A stretch of 64,000 nucleotides of DNA, from the NCBI GenBank assembly GCA_900546615.1, contig URDJ01000010.1:6387-70386 (forward strand), read 5' to 3'. How positions within the stretch are numbered: the stretch's first letter is position 1; the number at the start of each line of letters is the position of its first letter. The DNA comes from an uncultured Eubacteriales bacterium (GTDB taxonomy: Bacteria > Bacillota > Clostridia > Oscillospirales > Oscillospiraceae). A program made the translations under genes and the position numbers. Positions 16,378 through 23,534 of this stretch are shown piece after piece. The notes beneath the pieces were generated by a model. It saw nothing but the letters and a program-made list of their open reading frames with translations. It searched no databases and had not been told where the DNA came from.

Positions 16378-16407
16378 TTGACAAACTGCGCAGGGGTGGG
16401 CTATAAT
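16378..16407 (+). promoter_or_regulatory. Promoter of the C39-like/M14 peptidase gene
   Basis: TTGACA (16378-16383), an 18-nt spacer and TATAAT (16402-16407) lie 34 nt before the ATG, which has AGGAGG upstream. Confidence 0.85.
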
Positions 16408-16441
16408 CTCTGTATTACACTGATTAGTACAGGAGGTCGTC

Positions 16442-18532
16442 ATGGCTTCTTTTCGGGAAGTTGAGTATATGGATGCCCCGCGCGGGCACAGGCGGCGCAG
16501 GCGCAGACGCAGGCAGCGCTGGGGCAGAGTCGCAGCGCTGCTGCTCATCGTCGTGCTGGGCCTCGCGGCCTATAAGCTCACCGACGGCTTTTCCAGCTTC
16601 AGCCTGCCCGTCTCGGTACCTTTGGACAACACGGACACTGAGTTCGATTACGACCTCGACGCGCTCTCGGCACAGATAACGGACGACATGTTCATCGGCG
16701 AATGCGGAGATGAGGAGGCAGAAAAGCTCCGCGAGCTGGCCGCGGATAACTCCGAGTGGCGCGACGAGCTGGAGTTCATGGCTGCGAACATCGGCATCTA
16801 CAGGGAGGAGGCCGTCGTCACCGCGATAAACGGCGTCGAGAAGACCCCCTTCGCCCTGCTCTCGGCCTTCCGCGCGCCCGACGACTCGGGCCTGCGCGTC
16901 GGGATCGAGATATCCGAGGGCGAGGTGCCCTATCTGCTGCAATATGACTCGCGCTGGTGCTTCCACGCCTACGGCAGCTCGGTGATGGGCTTTACCGCCT
17001 GCGGGCCTGCCTGCCTTTCGATGGCCGCCATCGGCCTCACCGGCAACACCCTCTACACCCCCGCCTATGTCGCGGACATGTCCGAGGCCGGCGGCCACTA
17101 CGTCATGGACGCGGGTACAGCCTGGTCACTGTTCACGGCGGGCGCGGCGGAGCTGGGCCTGCGCAGCGAGACGATAGTGGTGGATAAGAACACGATGAAG
17201 GACAGGCTCGAGGCCGGCGCGGTGCTCATAGCCGCGATGTCGCCGGGGGATTTCACGACGAGCGGGCACTTCATCGTCATCGTCGGCACGGGCCTCGGCG
17301 GCGGCTTCAAGGTCTACGACCCTAACAGCATAGAGCGCAGCGGGCGCACGTGGAGCTTTGACCGGCTCGCAGGCCAGATCACTCAGCTCTGGAGCCTCAC
17401 TTACTCCGGCACGCCGTCGGATATCCAGCAGCCCGCGGCGGGCGAGACCTGTATCGCCGATTGTGAGGAGTTCATCACGCTCAGGAGCGCGCCGGACGTG
17501 AACGCCTCCGCCATAACGACGATACCGAAGGGCGGGGAGATGACGCTCCTGGGCTTCGAGGGCGCGTTTGCCGAGGTGGAGTATCAGGGGCAGCGGGGCT
17601 ATGTGCTCTCGACCTATATAGTGCCGAAGGGCGACTCGGCGTACCCGACCGCGGCCTGGGGCTACGGGGACGTCGTGTCGGGCCTGCAGCGGCTTGAGGA
17701 GGAATATCCGGGGCAGCTGGAGCTCAGCTCCGTCGGCACGAGCGTTGAGGGCCGCGAGCTGCCGGCCGCCGTAGTGGGCGAGGCCGGGGCGGAGTACGAG
17801 GTGCTCATACAGGGCGGCATACACGGCCGGGAATATGTCGGCGCATATCTGACGCTGTGCCAGCTCGGGCATCTGCTGGAGCATGGCGTGCCCGAGGATG
17901 TGCGCTATCATTTTATCCCTGTCTCGAACCCGGACGGGCTGGAGATAAGCCGTACCGGGACGCTGGGGCAGGCGCAGCGGGAGATATACCTTTCGGAGCT
18001 GGCGGCGGGCCTGACCGACCTGACGGAGGCTGAGTACGCCCGGCAGTGGAAGTCGAACGCGGCGGGCGTGGACTTGAACCGCAACTTTGACGCGGGCTGG
18101 GAGCAGCTCGGGGACTCCGCGCCGTCGTCAGAGGGCTGCAAGGGCGCTGCTCCCGAGGACCAGCCGGAGAGCCGGGCGCTGGCGGAATACACGCGTCAGC
18201 TCATGCCGGACGCGACCGTGAGCTATCACAGCTCGGGCAGTCTCGTCTACGCCGAATACGCGCTCGCGCCGCAGGAGGTCAACTCGGCCTCCCGGAGCCT
18301 CGCCGAAGCCCTCGGAGAGGCGGCGGGCTATCCTCTCGAGGACACTGAGGAGCTGGACGCCGGCGGATACAAGGACTGGGCCGCCTCGGCTCTCGGCATC
18401 CCGTCCGTAACGGTGGAGCTGGGCTACGGCGATGACCCGCAGCGGCTCGCCGCCTGCGCCGTGATCCGCGTCCGCAACGTCGCCGCGCCGTATGTCATAG
18501 CCGACTGGCTCAGGTCAGCTGCGGCAGGCTGA
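16442..18532 (+). CDS. Membrane-anchored C39-like peptidase / SH3 / M14 carboxypeptidase fusion
   Basis: The 696-residue protein combines four parts. Residues 1-45 are a strongly basic stretch (HRRRRRRRQR) and one transmembrane anchor. Residues about 160-325 form a C39-like papain-fold domain (VPYLLQYDSRW, TACGPACLSM with Cys187, SGHFIVIVG with His276). Residues about 335-396 form a bacterial SH3 domain (ITLRSAPDVNASAITTIPKG...GQRGYVLSTYI). Residues about 405-690 form an M14 zinc carboxypeptidase domain with HGRE (H461, E464), SNPDG, DLNRNFD (544-550), SYHSSG (H596) and the catalytic VTVEL Glu659. The anchor and SH3 domain suggest action on peptidoglycan peptides outside the cell. Its 3' end overlaps a convergent gene by 109 nt. 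Domain assignment is by motif only. Confidence 0.88.
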   Translation: MASFREVEYMDAPRGHRRRRRRRRQRWGRVAALLLIVVLGLAAYKLTDGFSSFSLPVSVPLDNTDTEFDYDLDALSAQITDDMFIGECGDEEAEKLRELAADNSEWRDELEFMAANIGIYREEAVVTAINGVEKTPFALLSAFRAPDDSGLRVGIEISEGEVPYLLQYDSRWCFHAYGSSVMGFTACGPACLSMAAIGLTGNTLYTPAYVADMSEAGGHYVMDAGTAWSLFTAGAAELGLRSETIVVDKNTMKDRLEAGAVLIAAMSPGDFTTSGHFIVIVGTGLGGGFKVYDPNSIERSGRTWSFDRLAGQITQLWSLTYSGTPSDIQQPAAGETCIADCEEFITLRSAPDVNASAITTIPKGGEMTLLGFEGAFAEVEYQGQRGYVLSTYIVPKGDSAYPTAAWGYGDVVSGLQRLEEEYPGQLELSSVGTSVEGRELPAAVVGEAGAEYEVLIQGGIHGREYVGAYLTLCQLGHLLEHGVPEDVRYHFIPVSNPDGLEISRTGTLGQAQREIYLSELAAGLTDLTEAEYARQWKSNAAGVDLNRNFDAGWEQLGDSAPSSEGCKGAAPEDQPESRALAEYTRQLMPDATVSYHSSGSLVYAEYALAPQEVNSASRSLAEALGEAAGYPLEDTEELDAGGYKDWAASALGIPSVTVELGYGDDPQRLAACAVIRVRNVAAPYVIADWLRSAAAG

Positions 18533-19047
18533 GGTTTTGCACAAGCAGAAACAGGTTGTGCACAGCCTGTAGGCAGGTTATCCACATTTTCGGGGTTTTC
18601 CACAGGGTTTTCAACAGTTTTTGCCTCGTGCGCGCTTCCTGTTGCTGTTGCTGCTGGAGATGGAGTTGTTTTTGCTGTTGGGTTGGTGTTGGAGTTGGGG
18701 TTGTAGTTGGAGTTGGAGTTGTTGTTGGAGTTGGAGTTGTTGTTGGAGTTGGCATCGTCGGCATTAGAGGGGATGCGTTCGCATGAGTCGGGGCTCCAGC
18801 GTTTGTTGGCGTTTTCGCGGGCTTTGTCGCATTTTTCCCTGTAGCGTTCCCGGTCTGCGTCTATTCTCGGCGCGACGAAGGTCCAGAGCATTTCGAGCAC
18901 CGGGCTGTCGAAGCCGGGCCGGGACGTTTCGTCCTGACCGTAGTCGAGGATGGCGTCCAGCAGCCGGCCTTTTTCGCTCAGGGAGAGTTTCTCAAGGGCG
19001 GGTTTGAGGTCGAAGAACACCATGACCCCGGGCATCTTTTTTGCCAT
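18424..19047 (-). CDS. DUF6291-type phage-replisome-like protein with low-complexity linker
   Basis: The 207-residue protein starts MAKKMPGVMVFFDLKPALEKLSLSEKGRLLDAILDYGQ and continues with WTFVAPRIDADRERYREKCDKARENANKRW, the pattern I recognise as DUF6291, found in phage or plasmid replication-initiation-like proteins of Clostridia. Residues about 98-118 are Asn/Ser repeats encoded by a GGAGTT/GTT-rich microsatellite; the remainder is Thr/Pro/Ala-rich without a visible domain. The start is ATG 19047 behind GGGGGT. A promoter (TTGCGA-16-TATATT) lies at 19078-19105. No other phage genes are nearby. The last 109 nt overlap the convergent peptidase gene. Confidence 0.7.
   Translation of the reverse strand: MAKKMPGVMVFFDLKPALEKLSLSEKGRLLDAILDYGQDETSRPGFDSPVLEMLWTFVAPRIDADRERYREKCDKARENANKRWSPDSCERIPSNADDANSNNNSNSNNNSNSNYNPNSNTNPTAKTTPSPAATATGSAHEAKTVENPVENPENVDNLPTGCAQPVSACAKPQPAAADLSQSAMTYGAATLRTRITAQAASRCGSSP
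18640..18775. repeat. GGAGTT/GTT microsatellite
   Basis: Imperfect tandem units of GGAGTT and GTTGTT (plus strand) run through about 18640-18755 inside the DUF6291-type gene and encode its Asn/Ser/Thr repeats. Unit lengths are multiples of three, so slippage would change length without shifting the frame. Confidence 0.85.
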
Positions 19048-19077
19048 GACTATACCCCCAGTTTCAGGTTGGGATAC

Positions 19078-19105
19078 AATATAGCGAGTTTCGGTCAATT
19101 CGCAA
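19078..19105 (-). promoter_or_regulatory. Promoter of the DUF6291-type gene
   Basis: The minus strand has TTGCGA (19100-19105), a 16-nt spacer and TATATT (19078-19083), about 30 nt before the ATG at 19047. Confidence 0.6.
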
Positions 19106-19239
19106 GAGGTAAAACGGTTTTTTTGCCGACGGCCGGGAGACGGACCCGGGCCTCGCGAACGGCCTTCCTGCGCAGGAGGTCTTTGCATACGCCGGGCGTG
19201 AGCCGGGAAGCTGCCGTCGGAGGCGGTCAGGGGGAAGTG

Positions 19240-19274
19240 AAAAAAAGCAGCAGCCGCCGTATGGCAGCTGCTGC
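19240..19274 (-). terminator. Terminator of the infC-rpmI-rplT operon
   Basis: On the minus strand a 12-bp stem (19263-19274 with 19247-19258, one mismatch) is followed by seven T's, 25 nt after the rplT stop. Confidence 0.9.
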
Positions 19275-19299
19275 GTTGCTTTATATTATAAATGGAGCC

Positions 19300-19653
19300 T
19301 CAAAGGGCGGCCTTTGCCTTTTCGCACAGAGCGGTGAAAGCGGCGGCGTCGTGGATGGCGGTCTCGGAGAGCATCTTGCGGTTCATGTCGATGCCCGCCT
19401 TCTTCAGGCCGTGCATGAAGGTGGAGTAGTTCATGCCGTTGGCCTTGCAGCCCGCGCTGATTCGGGTGATCCACAGCTGGCGGAAGTCGCGCTTCTTCTG
19501 CTTGCGGCCCGCGTAGGCGTACCTGCCGGACTTCATCACCTGTTCCTTGGCCATCTTGAAGTGCCGGGACTTGTTGCCCCAGTAGCCCTTCGCCAGACCA
19601 AGCATCTTGTTCCTTCTCTTGCGCGTCATCATCGCGCCTTTAACTCTGGCCAT
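19300..19653 (-). CDS. rplT: Ribosomal protein bL20
   Basis: This 117-residue protein is a full-length, highly conserved L20: [84 protein letters not shown]. It is needed for early 50S assembly. In Firmicutes L20 represses its own operon by binding the infC leader. It is the last gene of infC-rpmI-rplT and is followed by a strong terminator. Confidence 0.99.
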   Translation of the reverse strand: MARVKGAMMTRKRRNKMLGLAKGYWGNKSRHFKMAKEQVMKSGRYAYAGRKQKKRDFRQLWITRISAGCKANGMNYSTFMHGLKKAGIDMNRKMLSETAIHDAAAFTALCEKAKAAL

Positions 19654-19668
19654 TTCGCTCAGTCCTCC

Positions 19669-19866
19669 TTATTTATACGGGATCATGCGCTTGATCGCGG
19701 ACTCGTTCGTCACGTCCGCGTAGGCGCCCTGACGGAGGCCCCTCTTGCGCTTGGTGTCTTTCTTGGTGAGAATGTGGCTCTTGAACGCGTGCGCACGCTT
19801 GACCTTGCCGGTCTTCGTGAGGTTGAACCTCTTTTTCGCACCGCTGTGCGTCTTCAGTTTAGGCAT
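19669..19866 (-). CDS. rpmI: Ribosomal protein bL35
   Basis: This 65-residue basic protein is L35: [47 protein letters not shown]. It is a 50S component encoded between infC and rplT in the universal order, with 15 nt to the rplT start and 30 nt from the infC stop. The intergenic gaps contain ribosome-binding sites and no separate promoter or terminator that I can see. Confidence 0.99.
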   Translation of the reverse strand: MPKLKTHSGAKKRFNLTKTGKVKRAHAFKSHILTKKDTKRKRGLRQGAYADVTNESAIKRMIPYK

Positions 19867-19896
19867 GGCAGTTATTTCTCCTTCCCTTGGTTTGGC

Positions 19897-20478
19897 TTAC
19901 TCCTTCGTATCGCTGGGCTGGGGCCGCTCATCCTTCGGCTTGCCCTGCTTCTTCGCGGGCGTCTGCGGCTTGGGAGACAGGAATATCGACATGTTCCGGC
20001 CTTCCAGCTTCGGCTGCTTGTCGAGATTCGCCAGCTCGGAGCACTTCGCCGCAAAATCACGCAGCAGCTCCTCGCCGATGTTCGTGTGCGCCATCTCCCT
20101 GCCCCGGAACCGGACCGTGACCTTCACCCTGTCGCCGTCGGCCAGGAATTTCTGACCGTTCTTCAGCTTCACGAGAAAATCGTTCTCGCCTATGCTCGGC
20201 GACATGCGTATCTCCTTGATCTCGATCACGCGCTGGTTCTTCCGCGCTTCCTTCTCACGCTTGGACTGCTCGAAACGGTACTTCCCGTAGTCCATTATCT
20301 TGCAGACCGGCGGATTCGAGCCCGGCGCGATCTTCACGAGATCCAGATCCTTCTCGATGGCTATGTTCAGCGCCGCCGCCGAGCTCATGATCCCCAGCTG
20401 CTCGCCACCCTCGCCTATGAGACGGACCTCTCTGTCGCGTATCTCCTCATTGACCTGATATTCCGTGACTGCTATCAA
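19897..20478 (-). CDS. infC: Translation initiation factor IF-3
   Basis: IF-3 of about 193 residues: YQVNEEIRDREVRLIGEGGEQLGIMSSAAALNIAIEKDLDLVKIAPGSNPPVCKIMDYGKYRFEQSKREKEARKNQ, then IKEIRMSPSIGENDFLVKLKNGQKFL. It binds the 30S subunit and proofreads initiation. The start is placed at TTG 20478 because GGGAGG sits 5-7 nt upstream and the conserved region begins within 5 codons; the open frame extends further but into the leader. Infrequent start codons are normal for infC and serve autoregulation. A Lys/Pro-rich C-terminal tail of about 25 residues is longer than usual. Confidence 0.95.
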   Translation of the reverse strand: MIAVTEYQVNEEIRDREVRLIGEGGEQLGIMSSAAALNIAIEKDLDLVKIAPGSNPPVCKIMDYGKYRFEQSKREKEARKNQRVIEIKEIRMSPSIGENDFLVKLKNGQKFLADGDRVKVTVRFRGREMAHTNIGEELLRDFAAKCSELANLDKQPKLEGRNMSIFLSPKPQTPAKKQGKPKDERPQPSDTKE

Positions 20479-20516
20479 AAACACCTCCCGCAAATCTTGT
20501 CCCAGCGTCAATATGC

Positions 20517-20546
20517 AAAAAACGCAGATATCATTCGATATCCGCG
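20517..20546 (-). terminator. Leader attenuator of infC-rpmI-rplT (L20 leader)
   Basis: Within the infC leader the minus strand forms a 10-bp stem (20537-20546 with 20523-20532, GAAT loop) followed by six T's, a typical intrinsic terminator 38 nt before infC. An additional stem (GTCCCG...CGGGAC, about 20563-20581) lies upstream of it. This matches the L20 leader arrangement of Firmicutes. Confidence 0.75.
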
Positions 20547-20664
20547 CACACAAACACTCCGCCGTCCCGGTCTTTCGGGACGGATATGTTTATTAACCGC
20601 AGCTCGCTCTCTCGCGGCCGGGTGAGACCGGCGGACACCGTTCTTCTTTGTTTTAAGCCTTGTT

Positions 20665-20693
20665 ACTATACCAGACCAGTGCCGCCTTGTCAA
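20665..20693 (-). promoter_or_regulatory. Promoter of infC-rpmI-rplT
   Basis: The minus strand has TTGACA (20688-20693), a 17-nt spacer and TATAGT (20665-20670). It gives a leader of about 180 nt before infC. Confidence 0.9.
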
Positions 20694-20740
20694 GTGTTTT
20701 TTATATTCATTCCTCCCAACTTTTTGTCATTATCAAAAGA

Positions 20741-20771
20741 AATGGGACGGGGGCCGCAGCCTCCCGCCCCT
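20741..20771 (-). terminator. Probable terminator of the glycogen operon
   Basis: On the minus strand GGGGCGGG pairs with CCCGTCCC (one G-U), followed by ATTTCTTTT, about 10 nt after the GH13 stop codon. The stem is imperfect toward the loop. Confidence 0.5.
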
Positions 20772-20781
20772 GCTGTATGTC

Positions 20782-22779
20782 TCAGCTCAGCTCGAATATC
20801 ATTGCCGACTCTGCCGGAATATCGAATTTTATCAGCCCGTCGGCTATGGCAAACTCGCGGCCCGTCAGCAGGCATCTCGCCCGCGTCAGCCCCAGCGACT
20901 TCAGCCCATCCAGCTGCTTCGTGGTCAGCCCCGTATTATCCAGCCAGATGTCCGCCACCAGCTGCTTGTCCCAGTCCGAGCGGTTCACTACCGCCAGATA
21001 TGCCCCGTTCCTCGCGGGCAGCCGGAACACGTCCTTGCCGCCTGTCACGCAGCGCAGCACGCACAGCACGTCCGGGTCCGGCGCAGAAAACGCCGCCGCC
21101 CCCGTCGAGAGCGCGTCGTGCCCATTCCTTATCTTCCCCAGAGCCGCGTACCAGTCGGTCAGCGGCCGCGCGCCCATCGTGAAAGGCCCGCGGTCAAAGG
21201 GGTCCAGCATGCCGCCCATGCCCGTCTCGTCCCCGTAATACACGCATGGCACGCCCGGGATAACGAACTGCACCGCTGCCGCCAGCCTCTGCATGGACGC
21301 GCCGCGTATGTCCTGCGCGTCGCCCACGATGAACCTCGCCTGCTGCTCCCGGCTCAGGCTCCGCGCGTCCAGCCTCGTCGCCAGCGCCGTGCGCACCCTC
21401 TCCACGTCGTGCGAGGACACGAGGTTCATCAGCGACCAGTACATCGGTTCAGGGTAATTCAGCCTCTGCGCCAGCAGGAACGACGCAAGCGCTCTCGCGT
21501 CCGTGCGGAAGCACAAAAAGTCTATGAGCGCCGTCCTGAACGGGTAGTTCATCACCGAATCCAGCGACTCTCCCAGAGCGTATTTCCTCCGCGAGCCGTA
21601 GCTCGACTTGATGACCGCGTCCTCCCAGACCTCGCCGAGCACCACCGCGTCCCTGTCCTCGGCCTTAGCCGCCTGCCGGATGAGCCGCAGGGCCTCGTCC
21701 GGCAGCTCGTCGGCCACGTCCAGCCTCCAGCCGGACGCGCCCCGGCGTATCCAGGTCCGCACGACGCTGTCCCGCCCGCTGATGACAAAGTCCCGCCAAT
21801 CCGCGTTATTCTCATCCACCTCGGGCAAGTCCGGGAAGTTCCACCAGCAGCGGTAGTTATCCGGGTACTGCCGGAAATCGTACCAGCCGTAATACGGCGA
21901 GGTCGTCCCGGCGTTATACGCGCCCGCGTCATCGTAGTGCGAGAACTTGTTGAAATATATGCTGTCCGCGCCCGTATGCGAGAACACGCCGTCGAGCATT
22001 ATGCGTATCCCCAGCCGCTCCGCCGCGGAACAGAGATTTTCAAAGTCCTCGTTCGTGCCGAGTATCGGGTCAATATTCAGGTAATCCGCCGTGTCGTACC
22101 TGTGGTTGGAGCAGGCCTCGAACACCGGGTTCAAGTAGATGACGCTCACGCCCAGGCTCTTTAGATAATTCAGCCGGCTCTCGATGCCCTTGAGCGTGCC
22201 GCCGTAGAAGTCCAGCGGGAAGTAAAAGCCGTCGGCGCTGTTCGGCTGCCAGTCCACAGGCTCGCCCCAGTCCTCGTGGAACTTGACCTGCCGGCCCATG
22301 GCCCGGTGCTTCTCTATGCCGTCCCTCGCCGTGTCGCTCCAATCCCGCGCAAAGCGGTCCGGGAAGATCTGGTACATGACGCTCCTGCGGAACCAGGCCG
22401 GCGTCTCGAAGCCCCTGTCATAGACCGTCAGCCGGAACCCGTCGCCCCGCGAGCTCATCAGCTGGCCGAACCTGCCGTTCTCGCCCGCGCACAGCCAATA
22501 TTCCCCGCCCGCAAGGCTCAGCCTGAACGAGTACCAGAGCGCCTCGGCCTTCTCCGGCATCGTCAGCGTCACGGACCAGCGCCCGTCGCCCTGCACGAGC
22601 TCGTATCTCTCCTCAAATCCGTCGCCATTGAGCACCAGCTCGGCATCCAGCACCGCGCCTGCCCCATCCGTGAACGCAAGCTCTACCTCCTCGCCCGTCT
22701 TCGCCGGGCCTATCGGACAGCGGCAGCTCTCCCTTGCCGTGTCGTGCACTATGTGTGGAGTAAGTTCCGAAATTATCAT
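20782..22779 (-). CDS. GH13 alpha-glucan hydrolase (neopullulanase/cyclomaltodextrinase-like)
   Basis: The 665-residue cytoplasmic enzyme has an N-terminal beta domain (about 1-125), then the GH13 barrel beginning SVMYQIFPDRFARDW. The conserved regions are MLDGVFSHTG, GWRLDVADE (nucleophile D354), VVLGEVW (acid E383) and SSHDVER (D458). The N-terminal extension and YQIFPDRF favour the neopullulanase/cyclomaltodextrinase group over simple alpha-amylases; there is no signal peptide. It would trim internal alpha-glucan, fitting its position as last gene of the glycogen operon. The start overlaps the upstream gene by 4 nt (ATGA). Confidence 0.9.
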   Translation of the reverse strand: MIISELTPHIVHDTARESCRCPIGPAKTGEEVELAFTDGAGAVLDAELVLNGDGFEERYELVQGDGRWSVTLTMPEKAEALWYSFRLSLAGGEYWLCAGENGRFGQLMSSRGDGFRLTVYDRGFETPAWFRRSVMYQIFPDRFARDWSDTARDGIEKHRAMGRQVKFHEDWGEPVDWQPNSADGFYFPLDFYGGTLKGIESRLNYLKSLGVSVIYLNPVFEACSNHRYDTADYLNIDPILGTNEDFENLCSAAERLGIRIMLDGVFSHTGADSIYFNKFSHYDDAGAYNAGTTSPYYGWYDFRQYPDNYRCWWNFPDLPEVDENNADWRDFVISGRDSVVRTWIRRGASGWRLDVADELPDEALRLIRQAAKAEDRDAVVLGEVWEDAVIKSSYGSRRKYALGESLDSVMNYPFRTALIDFLCFRTDARALASFLLAQRLNYPEPMYWSLMNLVSSHDVERVRTALATRLDARSLSREQQARFIVGDAQDIRGASMQRLAAAVQFVIPGVPCVYYGDETGMGGMLDPFDRGPFTMGARPLTDWYAALGKIRNGHDALSTGAAAFSAPDPDVLCVLRCVTGGKDVFRLPARNGAYLAVVNRSDWDKQLVADIWLDNTGLTTKQLDGLKSLGLTRARCLLTGREFAIADGLIKFDIPAESAMIFELS

Positions 22780-23534
22780 ATATCAATAAACTTGGCGGGT
22801 GTGAGTATGTACATCGCGCGGAACGACCCGGCCCGCCTCTCCTTCGTGCAGTTTATGCGCCCGCAGAGCGCCGCCGAGAGGGTCATGAGATCGACCTCCT
22901 CGTCCCGGATCACCGCGTTCGCGCCTATCCTCAGCCAGTCGCCCGGCCAGATGTCCCAGAACCGGCCGCAGAGCTTCTCGTTCACCGCGCGTATCAGCTC
23001 CGCGTCCCTCGGCTGCAGGGCCGCTATCGCGCCAGTCGGCACCCTCGCGTCCCGAGCGCCCTCGTCCGGCCTGAGCGTGAAACATCTGCCCACCAGCTCC
23101 ACCGCGCTCTCCCACGACGCGCCGTGCTCGTCCAGCAGCAGCCGGAGCACCTCCGGCAGTATCAGCGCGTCCAGGCCGCCGCCCAGCTGCCTCTGCAGCA
23201 GCCCCGGCAGCAGCCGGGTGTCCCTCAGGTACAAAAACGCCTCCGCCGCCGTCGCAGCTGCCTGAAAATACGCCGCCGATAGCTGCGGCACCTGTCCCGC
23301 ATTCAGCTTCGAGGCCAGCTCCGCGCTCCTCGCCGACTCGTTATAGTCGGCCTTTACATCCCCGGAGCGTGCAGACGACCGGGCCTCGGCCCTGAAAGTG
23401 TCCCCCACCCTCACGGCCGTGACCTCAAGCCTGTCCTTATATGTGACGGCAAGCCCCGTGTTCGTCCACACCTCGTCGCATCTGCCGCCGAAATACACGC
23501 TCACCCTTGCGCCGCCCGCGCCCGCCTGTGTCAT
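22776..23534 (-). CDS. Glycogen-phosphorylase-like fragment without the catalytic PLP domain
   Basis: The 252-residue protein aligns, by recalled motifs, with the second half of the N-terminal domain of Firmicute alpha-glucan phosphorylases. VSVYFGGR near residue 11 corresponds to the phosphorylase VxVxFGG strand. LPEVLRLLLDEHGASWESAVEL corresponds to IPELMRILVDEHGLxWDEAW. LQPRDAELIRAVNEKLCGRFWDIWPGDWLRIGA corresponds to LLPRIYxIVxEINxRFCxxLWxxYPGDWxRI. The match ends at TPAKFIDI, where phosphorylases continue TPxKFxxxTNGI into the catalytic half with the PLP lysine; nothing of that half is present. It overlaps glgA and the GH13 gene by 4 nt on each side, so it is translated as part of the operon. 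A binding or scaffold role is possible. Confidence 0.7.
   Translation of the reverse strand: MTQAGAGGARVSVYFGGRCDEVWTNTGLAVTYKDRLEVTAVRVGDTFRAEARSSARSGDVKADYNESARSAELASKLNAGQVPQLSAAYFQAAATAAEAFLYLRDTRLLPGLLQRQLGGGLDALILPEVLRLLLDEHGASWESAVELVGRCFTLRPDEGARDARVPTGAIAALQPRDAELIRAVNEKLCGRFWDIWPGDWLRIGANAVIRDEEVDLMTLSAALCGRINCTKERRAGSFRAMYILTPAKFIDI

Noticed and set aside
18640..18775. Tandem GTTGGAGTT units as a possible CRISPR array
   Set aside because: Units are 3-6 nt with no spacers, and lie in frame inside a protein-coding gene; no cas genes are present.
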